A DNA stretch of 64,000 nucleotides from Amycolatopsis lurida (lineage in GTDB: Bacteria > Actinomycetota > Actinomycetes > Mycobacteriales > Pseudonocardiaceae): NCBI RefSeq assembly GCF_900105055.1, contig NZ_FNTA01000004.1, positions 2,077,501-2,141,500 on the forward strand, read 5' to 3'. The position numbers and the translations under genes were made by a program. Of this stretch, positions 17,918 to 27,368 are shown piece by piece. The notes beneath the pieces were generated by a model. It worked only from the letters and a program-made list of their open reading frames with translations. It did not search any database and was not told the origin of the DNA. Positions within the stretch are counted from its first letter, which is position 1. Each line of letters opens with the position of its first letter.

Positions 17918-18325
17918 GTGAAGAAGAATCCGCGCTTCCAGCTGGTCCAGACCGGCGATCAGACCATCCGATGGCGACTGCTCGGCGGCAACAACGTGTC
18001 GCTGGGGTCGGCGCCCGACGACTATCCGCGAGCCGAGGAATGCCTCGCCGCGATCGCCTGGCTCAGCGTCCATATTTCCGAGCTGACCAGCGATTTCAGT
18101 CATCTCAGCGGCGGGCGCTGGCGCTGGCGCCTGCATCGGGACGACCGGGTCGTCGCGATCGCCAGCCACGCCTACGGGCGGCGTATCGAGGCGCAGCGCG
18201 GGCTCGACCGCTTCCGCTCGGCCACCACCGAGGCGCCACTCGGCGAAGGGATCGAGACCATCTCCGATTGGCGCCGGAAATACCGTCGCGATTCCGGCGG
18301 TATTTCACCGAATCGTTCTCCGTGA
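17918..18325 (+). CDS. DUF1508/YegP-like protein
   Basis: This 135-aa soluble protein has the FQLVQTGDQTIRWRLLGGNN strand pattern with a following N/D-rich turn that I associate with DUF1508 (YegP) domains, and a second similar block WRLHRDDRVVAIASHAYGRR. GTG at 17918 has GGAG 9 bases upstream. The function of the family is unknown. It precedes a PstS-fold gene by 156 bases on the same strand, but a palindrome lies in that gap. Confidence 0.65.
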   Translation: MKKNPRFQLVQTGDQTIRWRLLGGNNVSLGSAPDDYPRAEECLAAIAWLSVHISELTSDFSHLSGGRWRWRLHRDDRVVAIASHAYGRRIEAQRGLDRFRSATTEAPLGEGIETISDWRRKYRRDSGGISPNRSP

Positions 18326-18431
18326 CGGCCGCTCACGGAAAGTGCGTTCCCCGGAGATTAACCACCATGACGTCGGGCGGGAACGCGAAGCACCGTCGCC
18401 GGACAGTGTCGCGGAGCGAGGATTGTGGCAA

Positions 18432-18449
18432 GTCACGGAATCCCGTGAC
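18432..18449. promoter_or_regulatory. 7-bp interrupted palindrome before PstS-fold gene
   Basis: GTCACGG at 18432-18438 and CCGTGAC at 18443-18449 surround 4 bases, 33 bases before the start codon. Candidate operator or short hairpin. Confidence 0.35.
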
Positions 18450-18481
18450 GACTTGGGGACTAGAGAAAGAGTGCCAACAAG

Positions 18482-19573
18482 ATGCGTGCTCGTACCACTC
18501 GGTTTCTCGGCGCCACCGCCATCGCCGCCTGTGCCTGCCTCACCCTGACCGGCACCGCCTCGGCGGTCGCCCCGGCCAACGGCCTCGAAGACGTCCTGGC
18601 CGCGGCGGGCTCGGACACCACCGCCGACATCACCGGCGCGATCCTGGCCAACGCCAACGGCGCCGCCTGGAACACCGACCCCGACAACCACGTCAACATC
18701 CCGCCGCTGCTCGCCGCGGGCGGTACCTTCACCGTTCCCGGTGACCTTTACGCCGATCAGGTCGTCTACAACACCACGACCACCCTGCCGCCGAACGGCT
18801 CTTCCCAGGGCAAGGCCGCGCTCAAGGCCTCCGGCGACGCGGGCGACGGCAAGATCGACATCGCGCGGTCGTCGTCGCCCCGTGGCTCGTCCGACCCCGC
18901 GTCGTTCGAGTACTACTCCTTCGCCACCGACGGTGTCACCTGGTCGTCCTCGGCGACCGGCTCGGGCGCGGGCCTGTCCCTCACACTGGCGCAGCTGCGC
19001 GGCATCTACGACGGCTCCATCACCAACTGGAACCAGGTCGGTGGCGCCAACGCCGCCATCGTCGTCTACCTGCCCCAGACCGGCTCCGGCACGCTGAGCT
19101 TCTTCACCACCACGGTCCTCGGCTTCGACCCCACCACCAAACCGGTCACCATCAAGCGGTTCCAGGAGCACGACGGCAGCTCCATCCCCACCGCCGACCG
19201 GGCCAACGCGATCGCCCCGTTCTCCATCGCGCAGTGGATCGCCCAGGGCAACGCGGTGACCGCGGACAAACGCGCGGGCTTCACCGTGAACCCGCTGACC
19301 GGTGCCGGCTTCAACGGTTCCCCGGTCGCCGGCTCGGCCGGCAACTACACCCCGGCCTTCACCACGGCGTTCCTGGGTTCGCGCAGCGTCTACCACGTGC
19401 TCGACACCCGCACGCCGAGCTACGACCAGGCCCAGCGCGCCGTCGGCTTCGCCGCCGGTGACACGGCCGCGACCGCCAGCCCGTTGTGCGGTGGCCAGCT
19501 CGCCACCACCATCAAGCGGTACGGCTTCCTGACCGTCTCGGGCCCGAACGGCCTGTCCTGCGTCAAGTCCTGA
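18482..19573 (+). CDS. Secreted PstS-fold substrate-binding protein
   Basis: This 363-aa protein has a Sec signal peptide (residues 1-28, ending ASA) and a type II periplasmic-binding fold like PstS: AAAGSDTT near the N-terminus, KIDIARSSSPRG where PstS has DFGASD, LAQLRGIYDGSITNWNQVGG and YLPQTGSGTLSFF where PstS has HRSDGSGT. SGT is kept, but the Arg and Asp that grip phosphate in E. coli PstS are not at the expected places. No lipobox or TM anchor is seen, so it is probably free or wall-associated. It may bind phosphate or another ligand. It ends just before a strong terminator. Confidence 0.8.
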   Translation: MRARTTRFLGATAIAACACLTLTGTASAVAPANGLEDVLAAAGSDTTADITGAILANANGAAWNTDPDNHVNIPPLLAAGGTFTVPGDLYADQVVYNTTTTLPPNGSSQGKAALKASGDAGDGKIDIARSSSPRGSSDPASFEYYSFATDGVTWSSSATGSGAGLSLTLAQLRGIYDGSITNWNQVGGANAAIVVYLPQTGSGTLSFFTTTVLGFDPTTKPVTIKRFQEHDGSSIPTADRANAIAPFSIAQWIAQGNAVTADKRAGFTVNPLTGAGFNGSPVAGSAGNYTPAFTTAFLGSRSVYHVLDTRTPSYDQAQRAVGFAAGDTAATASPLCGGQLATTIKRYGFLTVSGPNGLSCVKS

Positions 19574-19586
19574 CCCCCTCCTAGCG

Positions 19587-19635
19587 CGTGAAGGCCCCCT
19601 TCCCTCGGCTGAGCCGAGGGAAGGGGGCCTTCACG
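19587..19635. terminator. Perfect 24-bp stem bidirectional terminator
   Basis: Arms 19587-19610 and 19612-19635 are exact reverse complements between two convergent genes. Confidence 0.85.
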
Positions 19636-19654
19636 TGCGATGGGACTACTGCGG

Positions 19655-21547
19655 CTACTTCGGAGCGACGCCCAGTGCGGCGAGCGCCGGGCCGGTCATG
19701 ATCACGCCCGCGCCGGTGACCGGGTCGAAGCCCGGGGCGCCGAGGTCGATCGCGGTGGACACGAGCGCGTTCCGGATCTCCGCCTGGGTCGCGGCCGGCT
19801 TGCCCTGCTTCAGCAGCGCGGCGATGGCGGCGGCACTCGGCGCGGCGGCCGAAGTCCCGAAGAACGGCTGGAAGCCGCTCACCGAGGTCGCGACGCCGTC
19901 GGCCGCGGTGATGTCCGGCTTGTTGCGCGTCGCGCCACCGGTCGAGGACACGTTGCCGGGGGTGATCACCGAACCGTCCGGGTGGTAGAACTGGTGACGG
20001 CGACCGTCCGAAGTGAACCGTTCCCACTTGCTGGCGGCGGTGAACAGACCCGGGTACGGGCCTGCCGGGTTCGCCGGATCACCGGCTTCGAGCGCACGGC
20101 CGAAGGCGCCGGCGGCGGGAGCGGCCGCGACGCTGAAGGCGTTGACGGCGGCCGAGTGGCCGGAGGTGACACCGTTGGTGCTGAAGGCTTTCAGGTCACC
20201 GGAGGGGACGAAGCGGCCGCGGATCACGTTGAGCGCGATGAACCGGTCGGAGCCGCTGTACTTGACCACGGCGACCTTGAAGCCCGAGCCGCTGGCCGGA
20301 ACCTGGGCGATCTCGTACGGGTTCTGGGTGCCGTTCTGCGCGCCCTCACTGGAGGCGACGACCGCGCCGGAGGAGTTCAGGACGAACAGGTCGTAGTCGC
20401 TGGTGGCCTTGCCCCACGGGTCGGACCAGAACAGGGTGACGTAGCGGCCGACCGAGTTCGGCGAAAGCGCGTTGTACAGCTGGGTCGTGGCGCTCGGGTC
20501 GAAGTCGTGCGGCGTCCCGGTGACCCCGGAGATCTTGCTGCTGGAGCCGCGGAAGTCGCCTTCGTAGTAGCCGCTGGTGCCGTCGGTCAGGTTGCCCGAG
20601 TTCCCCGCGGAGGAGAAGTAGAGCGCGCCGGCCGCGGTCACGTCGTTGACGGCCTGCGCGACCGGGCCGTCCTGGAACGGCGACTCGTCGAAGTAGGAGA
20701 CGTCGTCGACGATGATCGTGCACTTGCCGGTGGTCCGCAGGGCGCGGATGTTGTCGGCGAAGCTCTGCTCGCTGGTGAAGGCGGTCGCGAAACCGAGCGC
20801 GGCGCCGGGCGCCATGTCGTGGATGATCTCCAGCATCGCGGTGCCCTCGTCACCGCTGCCGGCCTGGCCGGGGAGGACGTCGACGGCGGGGAGTTCGCCG
20901 GCGGTCTGCGACGCCTGGAGCGACTTGATGCCGTCCGAGAGCACGCAGACCTTCTGACCCGCGCCGGTGACGCCGTACTTGGTGCGGGCGGTGTCGTTGC
21001 CGTGCGCCTTGTCGCCCTCGGCGACCTGCAGCGCGGCGGCGGTCTTCTTGGCCGCGGCCTGCCGCCGGTCCTGCGGCGCGGATTCGTTCCAGGTCATGGC
21101 CTGGGAAGCGGCCTTGACCTCGGCGACGTCACCGCGTCCGGCGATCGCGTCCACGGCGGTCAGGGGGAGGTCGGCGCGGATCGCACCGGCGGGTGAGGCG
21201 TAGCGGACGGTGCCACCCGCCGCCTTGACGGCGTCCACCAGGGACTGTCCGGCGCCCTTGATGTCCACCGCGACCGTGCCGGCGTCGCTGACGCCCAGCC
21301 CGGTCCGGTACTCGGGCAGCTTGCCGGCCAGGCTCTTGTCGGCGCGGAGGCGCTTCTCGACGACGAGCTGGCTCGACTGTTTGCGCTCGGCCGGGGTGAG
21401 GCTCTTCTTGATGCTCTGCAGCGCGCTGATCCCGGCCTGGGTGCGCACCTCTTCCGACGGCTGGGCACCGGAAACCGCGGTCGACAGCAGCAAAGCGCCG
21501 ACCGCGACCGGAACCGAGCATGTGACCACCCGGCTGAATCTGCTCAT
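19655..21547 (-). CDS. Secreted subtilase-like (S8/S53-fold) protein lacking GHGT motif
   Basis: This 630-aa protein has a signal peptide (residues 1-28), a propeptide-like region to about 190, and a subtilisin-type core: VCVLSDG with Asp near 205, then GTSAAAPSAAA with the nucleophile Ser near 566. The His motif GHGT is replaced by GDEGTAMLEIIHDMAPGA (E234). I have seen this variant in actinobacterial proteins annotated as S8 peptidases. It may use Glu as sedolisins do, or be inactive. It contains an inserted beta-rich region (about 330-450). The gene stands alone, convergent with the PstS-fold gene. Confidence 0.8.
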   Translation of the reverse strand: MSRFSRVVTCSVPVAVGALLLSTAVSGAQPSEEVRTQAGISALQSIKKSLTPAERKQSSQLVVEKRLRADKSLAGKLPEYRTGLGVSDAGTVAVDIKGAGQSLVDAVKAAGGTVRYASPAGAIRADLPLTAVDAIAGRGDVAEVKAASQAMTWNESAPQDRRQAAAKKTAAALQVAEGDKAHGNDTARTKYGVTGAGQKVCVLSDGIKSLQASQTAGELPAVDVLPGQAGSGDEGTAMLEIIHDMAPGAALGFATAFTSEQSFADNIRALRTTGKCTIIVDDVSYFDESPFQDGPVAQAVNDVTAAGALYFSSAGNSGNLTDGTSGYYEGDFRGSSSKISGVTGTPHDFDPSATTQLYNALSPNSVGRYVTLFWSDPWGKATSDYDLFVLNSSGAVVASSEGAQNGTQNPYEIAQVPASGSGFKVAVVKYSGSDRFIALNVIRGRFVPSGDLKAFSTNGVTSGHSAAVNAFSVAAAPAAGAFGRALEAGDPANPAGPYPGLFTAASKWERFTSDGRRHQFYHPDGSVITPGNVSSTGGATRNKPDITAADGVATSVSGFQPFFGTSAAAPSAAAIAALLKQGKPAATQAEIRNALVSTAIDLGAPGFDPVTGAGVIMTGPALAALGVAPK

Positions 21548-21743
21548 CGAAAACTCTCCCTGATTCTGGCCAACACAGCCCGTGACAGGAATTCCTTCGG
21601 CCGCCCGAATGAATTACCCTGACCGGGTGTAATGGGGAGAATCTAAAGAGCTATCAGTGAGGAGTCCACCGACCAAAGTCGGTATCGGGCGAAGATCCAC
21701 ATCGTGGGAGTGATTTCGGTCCGAAAAGACCGAAATTCCGCTC

Positions 21744-22646
21744 CTAAGCCCACGCGGGAAACAGCCGCCAAAGCGCCAAAGCCGCCAGTGACGCCAGGGT
21801 GAGCAGCACCGGGCCGGTGATGACGTAGGTGGAGACCGGCCGCCACCGGCGGTAGAGGAAGGTCGCCCCGGCCGCGGCCGCCACGAACCCGCCGAAGGCC
21901 AGCACGAGCCCGGCCCACGCGTCGCCGTCGCCGGTCCGGCCGTCCTGCGCGTCCGCCTTGCCATTCTGCGGGGTGGGCCGGAACGGCCTGCCCTCCAGCG
22001 CCGCGGTCACCACGGTCGCTTCCGCCGAGGCCAGCGGCCACCAAGACGCCGAAGTCACCAAGGTCAGCCGATCGTTCTGGGTCTTGCCGTAGTCGGCCCC
22101 CTCGTCGAGCGGGCGGGTGGCCTTCTCGGTCACGCGGTAGACGGATTTGCCCTGAGTGGTCGCGACGACGATTTCGTCACCGGGCTCCAGCGCCTCCAGC
22201 GATCCGAACGGACCGCCGTAACCCGCGTTGCGCGCCACGATCGCGGCGTTGCCGGGCTGCCCGGGACCGGCGGTCCCCGGCACGTGCCCCGGCCCGGACG
22301 CGGTTTCCCCGCTCGACGCGCCTTCGACGACGACCTGCTGCAGTTTCAGCGCGGGGATCTCCAGCACGGCGACCGGCTTGCCGAACTCCACCGGTTCGCT
22401 GGGCGGAGCGGCGCCGAAGAGGCTTTGGCTGGCACCCAGCGCCAGGCCGATCTCGCCGCGGATCTCGCCCAGCGCCTTCCGCTGATCGCTCGCCTGGAGC
22501 ATCGGCCCCAGCGCGTAGACGACCAGCGCCAGCGCCACCAAGGTGGTGACCAGCCAGGCGGCGAGGACAGCGCCGATCCATCCCGGACCGAAGCTCAGGA
22601 AGCGGGTTTCCGGTTCCTGGTGCCGCTCTTCGACAGAGGTGCTCAC
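21744..22646 (-). CDS. Sortase-like membrane protein, catalytic residues replaced
   Basis: This 300-aa protein has an N-terminal TM (residues about 22-50), a sortase-like beta-barrel (residues 88-220) and two further TM segments (about 242-264 and 272-297) not usual in sortases. Typical sortase blocks are present: GHVPGTAGPGQPGN, YGGPFGSLEALEPGDEIVV and LTLVTSASW. The catalytic His (usually GH after the GN block) reads Arg139, the TLTTC Cys reads Ser199, and the Arg before VV reads Ala210. It therefore looks like a catalytically dead sortase. GTG at 22646 overlaps the stop of the upstream 784-aa gene by GTGA, so the two are coupled. Confidence 0.82.
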   Translation of the reverse strand: MSTSVEERHQEPETRFLSFGPGWIGAVLAAWLVTTLVALALVVYALGPMLQASDQRKALGEIRGEIGLALGASQSLFGAAPPSEPVEFGKPVAVLEIPALKLQQVVVEGASSGETASGPGHVPGTAGPGQPGNAAIVARNAGYGGPFGSLEALEPGDEIVVATTQGKSVYRVTEKATRPLDEGADYGKTQNDRLTLVTSASWWPLASAEATVVTAALEGRPFRPTPQNGKADAQDGRTGDGDAWAGLVLAFGGFVAAAAGATFLYRRWRPVSTYVITGPVLLTLASLAALALWRLFPAWA

Positions 22647-24997
22647 GCCGCTCCTCCGGCCGATTTACGCCGCAGGAGACCGAAGAGCATCGCGAACGCG
22701 GCCCCGATCTCGGTCAGCGCGACGACCAGCCACCTCGGCACCGGGCGTCCGGCGGCGACGTACGCCGTCGCGGACGGGAGTGTCGCCAGGATCACCAACG
22801 CCACCAAGGGAATGAGCGCGCCCAGCACTCCGGCGCCCGGGAACTTCGGGATGTCGATCGACTCGGCGAGGTTCTTGGCCGCCAGCACGCTTTCCGGGGT
22901 CGGGGCGGCCGCGGGAGCGGGCCCGGTGGCGGCCGCCGTCGCCGAAGTCCCGGCGGGCGAACCCGTTCCCCCGGTGGGGCCGGTCAGCGAGGAATTGGCG
23001 GCCGTCGTGGCACCGTTCCCGCCCGCCGGTGGCGGATTCTTCGCTTCTTCCCTTTCCTGACAGGCTTCTTGGACCGTCCCGGTGCCGATCTTGGCCACTC
23101 TCGCGGGAACGGTGGCCGCCAAGCCAGGGCTCAACGGGGTCATTCCCGGCGGGAGCAGCGACTGGCCGTAGCCGCTCGCCAATTCGGCGACCGCCTTCAG
23201 CTGTGCCTGTTTCTCGGTCATCGGCTTGCAGGTCGCGTCGATCAACGGATTGACCGGCGCCGCCAGATACTCCACGAAGGTCAGCGGGTACGCGCCGTCC
23301 TTGGTCACGGTGCCCGGCTGCGCCGTCCCGTCCGCGCCGACCTCCATCGAATCGGCCGCCAGCTGCAGGCTTTCCTTGGTCGGCGCGACGAAGTTCCCCT
23401 TGCCGTCCGGAAGCGCGACCGGCGCCCAGCCGTAGGCCCTCGCCGTCGCGAGATCGGTGACGACCCAGCTCATGCAGCCGCCGGTGCAGACGAATCCCGT
23501 TCCCACGACACCGTTCTGCACGGTCTTGCGCACGGCGAGCTGACCGGTTTTCGCGTCGACGTTGTGCAGCGAGCGGGCACCGGGGTCGAGCGCGTTGAGA
23601 TCGGAGATCACCCCCGGCGACTTCCCATCCAGCTCACCGAAGTACTCCGTGCCCTTCTTCGGGAACACCCAGGCCGACGGCGCCGCCCCGGCGAGGACCT
23701 TGCTCAACGCGAGCGGAACGGTGCCCGGTCCGGATTCCCCGGTCACCCCGAAGAAATCCAGGCTCTCGGCGCCGGCCCTGGCGCTGGCCGCGTTCGCCTC
23801 GTTCTCTCTCGTGACGGCGGCGAGCGCCGGATTGCGGCCGACCAGCGGGGTACCGTTCCGGAAAATGCCGCCCCGGCCGTCCAGATCGGGTTGCTGTCCC
23901 CCCTTGGTGACCATGTTCGCCACCTCGTCGTGGGTGAACCGCAGGGTGCCGGTGAACTTCGCGTTGAGCGAGCTCCCGTTGTCGTCGCTGTCGGTCGGCG
24001 ACCAGCCGACCGCGGCCACCACCGCCGCGTTGATCCCGACCGGGATGTACTGCCGCTCCCGGACGGTCTGGGTGGCGAGCGCGTTCCCGCTGCCGGTGAT
24101 CACCAGATCCGAGTCGCCCTTGTCGAACGCGGTCAGGCCGGCGTCCTCCGTCTCGCTCACGATGTTCGACGGCTGCTCGGCCTGGGTGGGCGCGCAGAGC
24201 GCTTGGTTCCAGGCGACCGCGGCACGGCCCAGCCGCTCCGGCATGCTGGCGTTGAGGGTGTTCTGACCGGCGCCCTTACAGCCTTCGACGCCGATCGCCT
24301 GCTGCGACGGGGTGAACGCGATCGAGCTGTCGATCCAGGTCACGAACGCGCCGTCCGCGTTCTTCGCGGTGATCGTGACCGCGACCGAACAGGGATTGTT
24401 CTCATCGCACCGGAACGAATACTTGTTGCGGGTCTTCGCACCGGTCGCCGGATCGACGACATCGGGATTGGCGGCCCAGGAAACCGTGGGCGGCTTGTCC
24501 GCCTGACCTTCGGCGTTCTTGGTGAAGGTGGTGTACAGCGGGTCCCAGATGATCGGTTTCGGGGTGGAGGAGCCGAGCGGGATCTGAGTGTCGATGACGA
24601 TGTCGCCGGTCCTGCTGCTCCGGCGGCCCGTGGCGCTGTCCATATGCGCCGCGTTCGCGATGAACTCGTCTTTCAACCCTCCGCAGTAGGCATTGACCCG
24701 CGCGCTGACGGAACTGTCCCGCAGCCACGGCGGTTTTCCCGCGACCTTGATCAAATTGTCCGGCAGGACCTTGGGGCAGACTTTCAGGGACGCCTGGGCA
24801 CCGCTCGCCAATCCCGACACCGTGATCCGCACCGGTTCGCCGTTCCGGGCCGCCGACAGATCGGCGGGCTCGGTTTTGAGGGTGTACGGCGGGTTCGCCG
24901 GCGCTTGCGCCTGCGCCGCGGGGACGGACACCCCCGTGACCATCAGCACCCCGCAGATCAGCAAGATCCCGACTTGTCTCGCACGGACGAAGAACAC
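22643..24997 (-). CDS. Large membrane-anchored PstS-fold binding-protein-like protein
   Basis: This 784-aa protein has a signal peptide (GILLICGVLMVTGVSVPAAQA), an N-terminal beta-rich domain with paired Cys (to about 250), a periplasmic-binding-like region (FDKGDSDLVITGSG, RFTHDEVANMV, WVVTDLATARAYGW; about 280-620), a Pro/Gly/Thr-rich wall-spanning linker (about 670-720) and two C-terminal TM segments with a positive tail. GTG at 24997 was chosen because GGGAG lies 6 bases upstream and the signal peptide then starts correctly. It is divergent from pstC and coupled to the sortase-like gene. It probably displays a ligand-binding domain at the cell surface; the ligand is unknown. Confidence 0.72.
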   Translation of the reverse strand: MFFVRARQVGILLICGVLMVTGVSVPAAQAQAPANPPYTLKTEPADLSAARNGEPVRITVSGLASGAQASLKVCPKVLPDNLIKVAGKPPWLRDSSVSARVNAYCGGLKDEFIANAAHMDSATGRRSSRTGDIVIDTQIPLGSSTPKPIIWDPLYTTFTKNAEGQADKPPTVSWAANPDVVDPATGAKTRNKYSFRCDENNPCSVAVTITAKNADGAFVTWIDSSIAFTPSQQAIGVEGCKGAGQNTLNASMPERLGRAAVAWNQALCAPTQAEQPSNIVSETEDAGLTAFDKGDSDLVITGSGNALATQTVRERQYIPVGINAAVVAAVGWSPTDSDDNGSSLNAKFTGTLRFTHDEVANMVTKGGQQPDLDGRGGIFRNGTPLVGRNPALAAVTRENEANAASARAGAESLDFFGVTGESGPGTVPLALSKVLAGAAPSAWVFPKKGTEYFGELDGKSPGVISDLNALDPGARSLHNVDAKTGQLAVRKTVQNGVVGTGFVCTGGCMSWVVTDLATARAYGWAPVALPDGKGNFVAPTKESLQLAADSMEVGADGTAQPGTVTKDGAYPLTFVEYLAAPVNPLIDATCKPMTEKQAQLKAVAELASGYGQSLLPPGMTPLSPGLAATVPARVAKIGTGTVQEACQEREEAKNPPPAGGNGATTAANSSLTGPTGGTGSPAGTSATAAATGPAPAAAPTPESVLAAKNLAESIDIPKFPGAGVLGALIPLVALVILATLPSATAYVAAGRPVPRWLVVALTEIGAAFAMLFGLLRRKSAGGAA

Positions 24998-25254
24998 GGA
25001 CGACTCCCAAGGTGCGCGGGCATACGGCGGCGAGCGGGACTCGATCACGAGCCGCGCCGGAACCAACGTCCCCGAGTCGCCCGTTCGGGGTCAACCGCAC
25101 CCGGACCCGCCCCGGCACAGATTCACACGCGCCCCGTCGGGCGTTCTCCGCTTGGACACCTTTCGCGGTTTCGGGCACCACATACTGGCCGCATCGAGGG
25201 GCGACGTGGTGTGCCCTGAACTCGTTTGCCCACCGATACGAAGGAAGGCCGCTC
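24998..25254. promoter_or_regulatory. Divergent promoter region of the Pst-like locus
   Basis: A 257-base gap separates the leftward binding-protein/sortase-like pair from rightward pstC. I find no PHO-box repeats (one ATTCACA only, near 25116) and no clear -35/-10 pair. Control of both arms must lie here, but no operator is recognised. Confidence 0.4.
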
Positions 25255-26244
25255 GTGACCGTCGCGCCACCCCGGCCCGACCCGTCGCCACCGGGAACCC
25301 CGGTGCGGCGGGCGATCACCGAAGTCCTTTCCCGGGCAGACCGGGCGTTCCGCCGCGTCACCACCGGCGCCGGGCTGACCATGCTGGGCATCCTTCTGGT
25401 CATCGGCTTCTTCCTGGTCTACCGGTCCGGGCCCGCCTTCGACAACAGCGGTTTCGGGTTCTTCACCACCATCCGGTTCGACCCGGCCTCCGGCGTACTC
25501 GGTGTGCTGGGCCTGCTCTACGGGACGATCGTGGTCGCGCTCATCGCGGTCCTCGTCGCCGTCCCGCTGAGCATCCTGGCCGCGCTGTTCATCACCGAGT
25601 ACTCGAGCGGCCGGATCCGCGGCTTCCTCACCGGCCTCGTCGACCTGCTCGCGGCCATTCCCAGCCTGTTGTACGGCTTATGGGGATTCAGCTTCCTCGG
25701 CCCGCAGATCGTCCCGGTGTCGACGTGGCTGACCGAGAACCTCGGCTGGTTCCCCCTGTTCGCGTCCAAGGAGAACACGCTGTACATCCAGTCCATGTTC
25801 ATCGCCGGGCTGGTGGTGTCCCTGATGGTCCTCCCGATCACGACCTCGGTGATCCGCGAGGTGTTCGCGCAGACTCCGCCCGGGGAAAAGGAAGCGGCGC
25901 TCGCACTGGGCAGTACTCGGTGGGGGATGGTCAAAACGGTCATGCTGCCCTTCGGCCGGGGTGGCATCATCGGCGGTTCGATGCTCGGGCTCGGCCGCGC
26001 GCTCGGCGAGACGATCGCCGTTTCCCTGCTACTGCCCCAGGTTCCGGAGATCACGCAGCACGTCCTCCAGTTCGGCGGCGCGACCATCTCCGGGTTCATC
26101 GCCAACAACTCCGGCGCCTCCGGCCTTTCGCTGTCCGGGCTGATGGCGGCGGGCCTGGTGCTGTTCGTCTTCACCTTGGCCACGAACTTCACCGCGTCGG
26201 TCATCATTTCCAAGAGCCGGTCCGGTGCGGGAGTCGATGCCTGA
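25255..26244 (+). CDS. pstC: Phosphate-type ABC transporter permease PstC
   Basis: This 329-aa permease has six TM segments and the binding-protein-dependent transport signature ([20 protein letters not shown], about residues 213-232) that docks the ATPase. PstC-type features are [10 protein letters not shown] and the long loop after TM3. GTG at 25255 has AAGGAAGG 6 bases upstream, although the frame stays open further 5'. Its stop overlaps the pstA start by one base. It forms the channel with PstA. Confidence 0.92.
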   Translation: MTVAPPRPDPSPPGTPVRRAITEVLSRADRAFRRVTTGAGLTMLGILLVIGFFLVYRSGPAFDNSGFGFFTTIRFDPASGVLGVLGLLYGTIVVALIAVLVAVPLSILAALFITEYSSGRIRGFLTGLVDLLAAIPSLLYGLWGFSFLGPQIVPVSTWLTENLGWFPLFASKENTLYIQSMFIAGLVVSLMVLPITTSVIREVFAQTPPGEKEAALALGSTRWGMVKTVMLPFGRGGIIGGSMLGLGRALGETIAVSLLLPQVPEITQHVLQFGGATISGFIANNSGASGLSLSGLMAAGLVLFVFTLATNFTASVIISKSRSGAGVDA

Positions 26245-27368
26245 TGACCACGACACTCACTCCCCCGGTCTCGTCCGGCCCGCGCAAACTCGTCAAACGC
26301 CGCCCGTCGGAGACCACCCGGCAGGATCGGCTGGCCGCGCTCGGCTGCGCCGTGTCGGCCACCCTGCTCACCTGGTTCGTCATGCATCTGCTGCTGGATT
26401 CGCCCGGCTGGCTGGCGGATCTGATCGTCGCCTACCTGCTGTACCTGGCGATGCTCTACCTGGTCACCCGCGACCGTCTCGGCAGGCTCGCCGCGTCGGA
26501 CCGGCTCGTCTCGACGATCGTGGTCTCCGGGGCGCTCACCCTGCTCGTCCCGTTGCTGTTCCTGTTGACCTACATCGTGATCGAGGGCGCGCCGTATCTG
26601 CGCCTGGGCTTCTTCACCCACGACATGTCCGCGGTCGCGCCGACCGATCCGGTCACCGCGACCGGCGGTCTGCACGCGGTCGTCGGAACGCTTCAGCAGA
26701 CCGCGCTGACGCTGGTGTTCGTCGTTCCGCTGGGGGTGCTCACCGCGATCTTCCTGAACGAGACGCGGTCGAGGTTCCGCCGCCCGGTGCGGATCATGGT
26801 CGACGCGATGAGCGGTCTCCCGTCCATCGTGGCCGGTCTGTTCATCTACGCGGCGCTGATCATCCCCGGTATCCAGGCGGGGGTGGGACTGTTCAGCTAC
26901 AACGGTTTGATGGCCACCTTGGCGCTGACGATGGTCATGCTGCCGACGGTGACGCGGACCGTGGACGTGGTGCTCCGGCTGGTCCCGGACGGCCTGCGCG
27001 AGGCGTCGCTGGCACTCGGCGCGAGCCGCGCGAGGACGGTGTGGTCGGTGGTCCTGCCCACCGCGCGGACCGGCGTCACCACCGCCGTGATCCTCGGGAT
27101 CGCCAGGGTGGCAGGCGAAACGGCACCACTGCTGTTCACCTCGTTCGGCTCGCTCGCGATGAACGCCAACCCGTTCTCCGCGCCGCAGGAGAGCATCCCG
27201 CTGTTCATCTACCGCTTCATCAAGCAGCCGCTGGAGAACGTCCAGCAGCGCGGTTACGTCGGCGCGCTCGTGCTGATCCTGCTCATCTTCGGCCTGTTCG
27301 CGATCGCCAGGATCGTCGGGCGCGACCGGTCGAAGCGCAAGGCGAAAAGAACGAAGGAGAACCGGTGA
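26244..27368 (+). CDS. pstA: Phosphate-type ABC transporter permease PstA
   Basis: This 374-aa permease has an extra N-terminal hydrophobic pair (about residues 33-77) before the usual six TM core; canonical PstA is about 280-300 aa. The core shows [17 protein letters not shown] and the ATPase-docking loop ([20 protein letters not shown]). ATG at 26244 overlaps the pstC stop. It ends overlapping pstB by four bases. The N-terminal extension could contact the anchored binding proteins, but this is inference. Confidence 0.92.
   Translation: MTTTLTPPVSSGPRKLVKRRPSETTRQDRLAALGCAVSATLLTWFVMHLLLDSPGWLADLIVAYLLYLAMLYLVTRDRLGRLAASDRLVSTIVVSGALTLLVPLLFLLTYIVIEGAPYLRLGFFTHDMSAVAPTDPVTATGGLHAVVGTLQQTALTLVFVVPLGVLTAIFLNETRSRFRRPVRIMVDAMSGLPSIVAGLFIYAALIIPGIQAGVGLFSYNGLMATLALTMVMLPTVTRTVDVVLRLVPDGLREASLALGASRARTVWSVVLPTARTGVTTAVILGIARVAGETAPLLFTSFGSLAMNANPFSAPQESIPLFIYRFIKQPLENVQQRGYVGALVLILLIFGLFAIARIVGRDRSKRKAKRTKENR

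Noticed and set aside
18432..18449. Rho-independent terminator after the DUF1508-like gene
   Set aside because: The stem has only 7 bp and lies 107 bases after the stop and close to the next start, so an operator is as likely.
18305..19396. 363-codon open frame on the - strand
   Set aside because: Antisense shadow of the PstS-fold gene; low-complexity Gly/Arg/Val sequence.
19640..21196. 518-codon open frame on the + strand
   Set aside because: Antisense shadow of the subtilase-like gene.
23069..25219. 716-codon open frame on the + strand
   Set aside because: Antisense to the 784-aa binding-protein-like gene, which has a signal peptide, linker and TM segments.
24998..25254. PHO box in the pst divergent promoter
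   Set aside because: Only one TTCAC-like unit is present, with no 11-base repetition.
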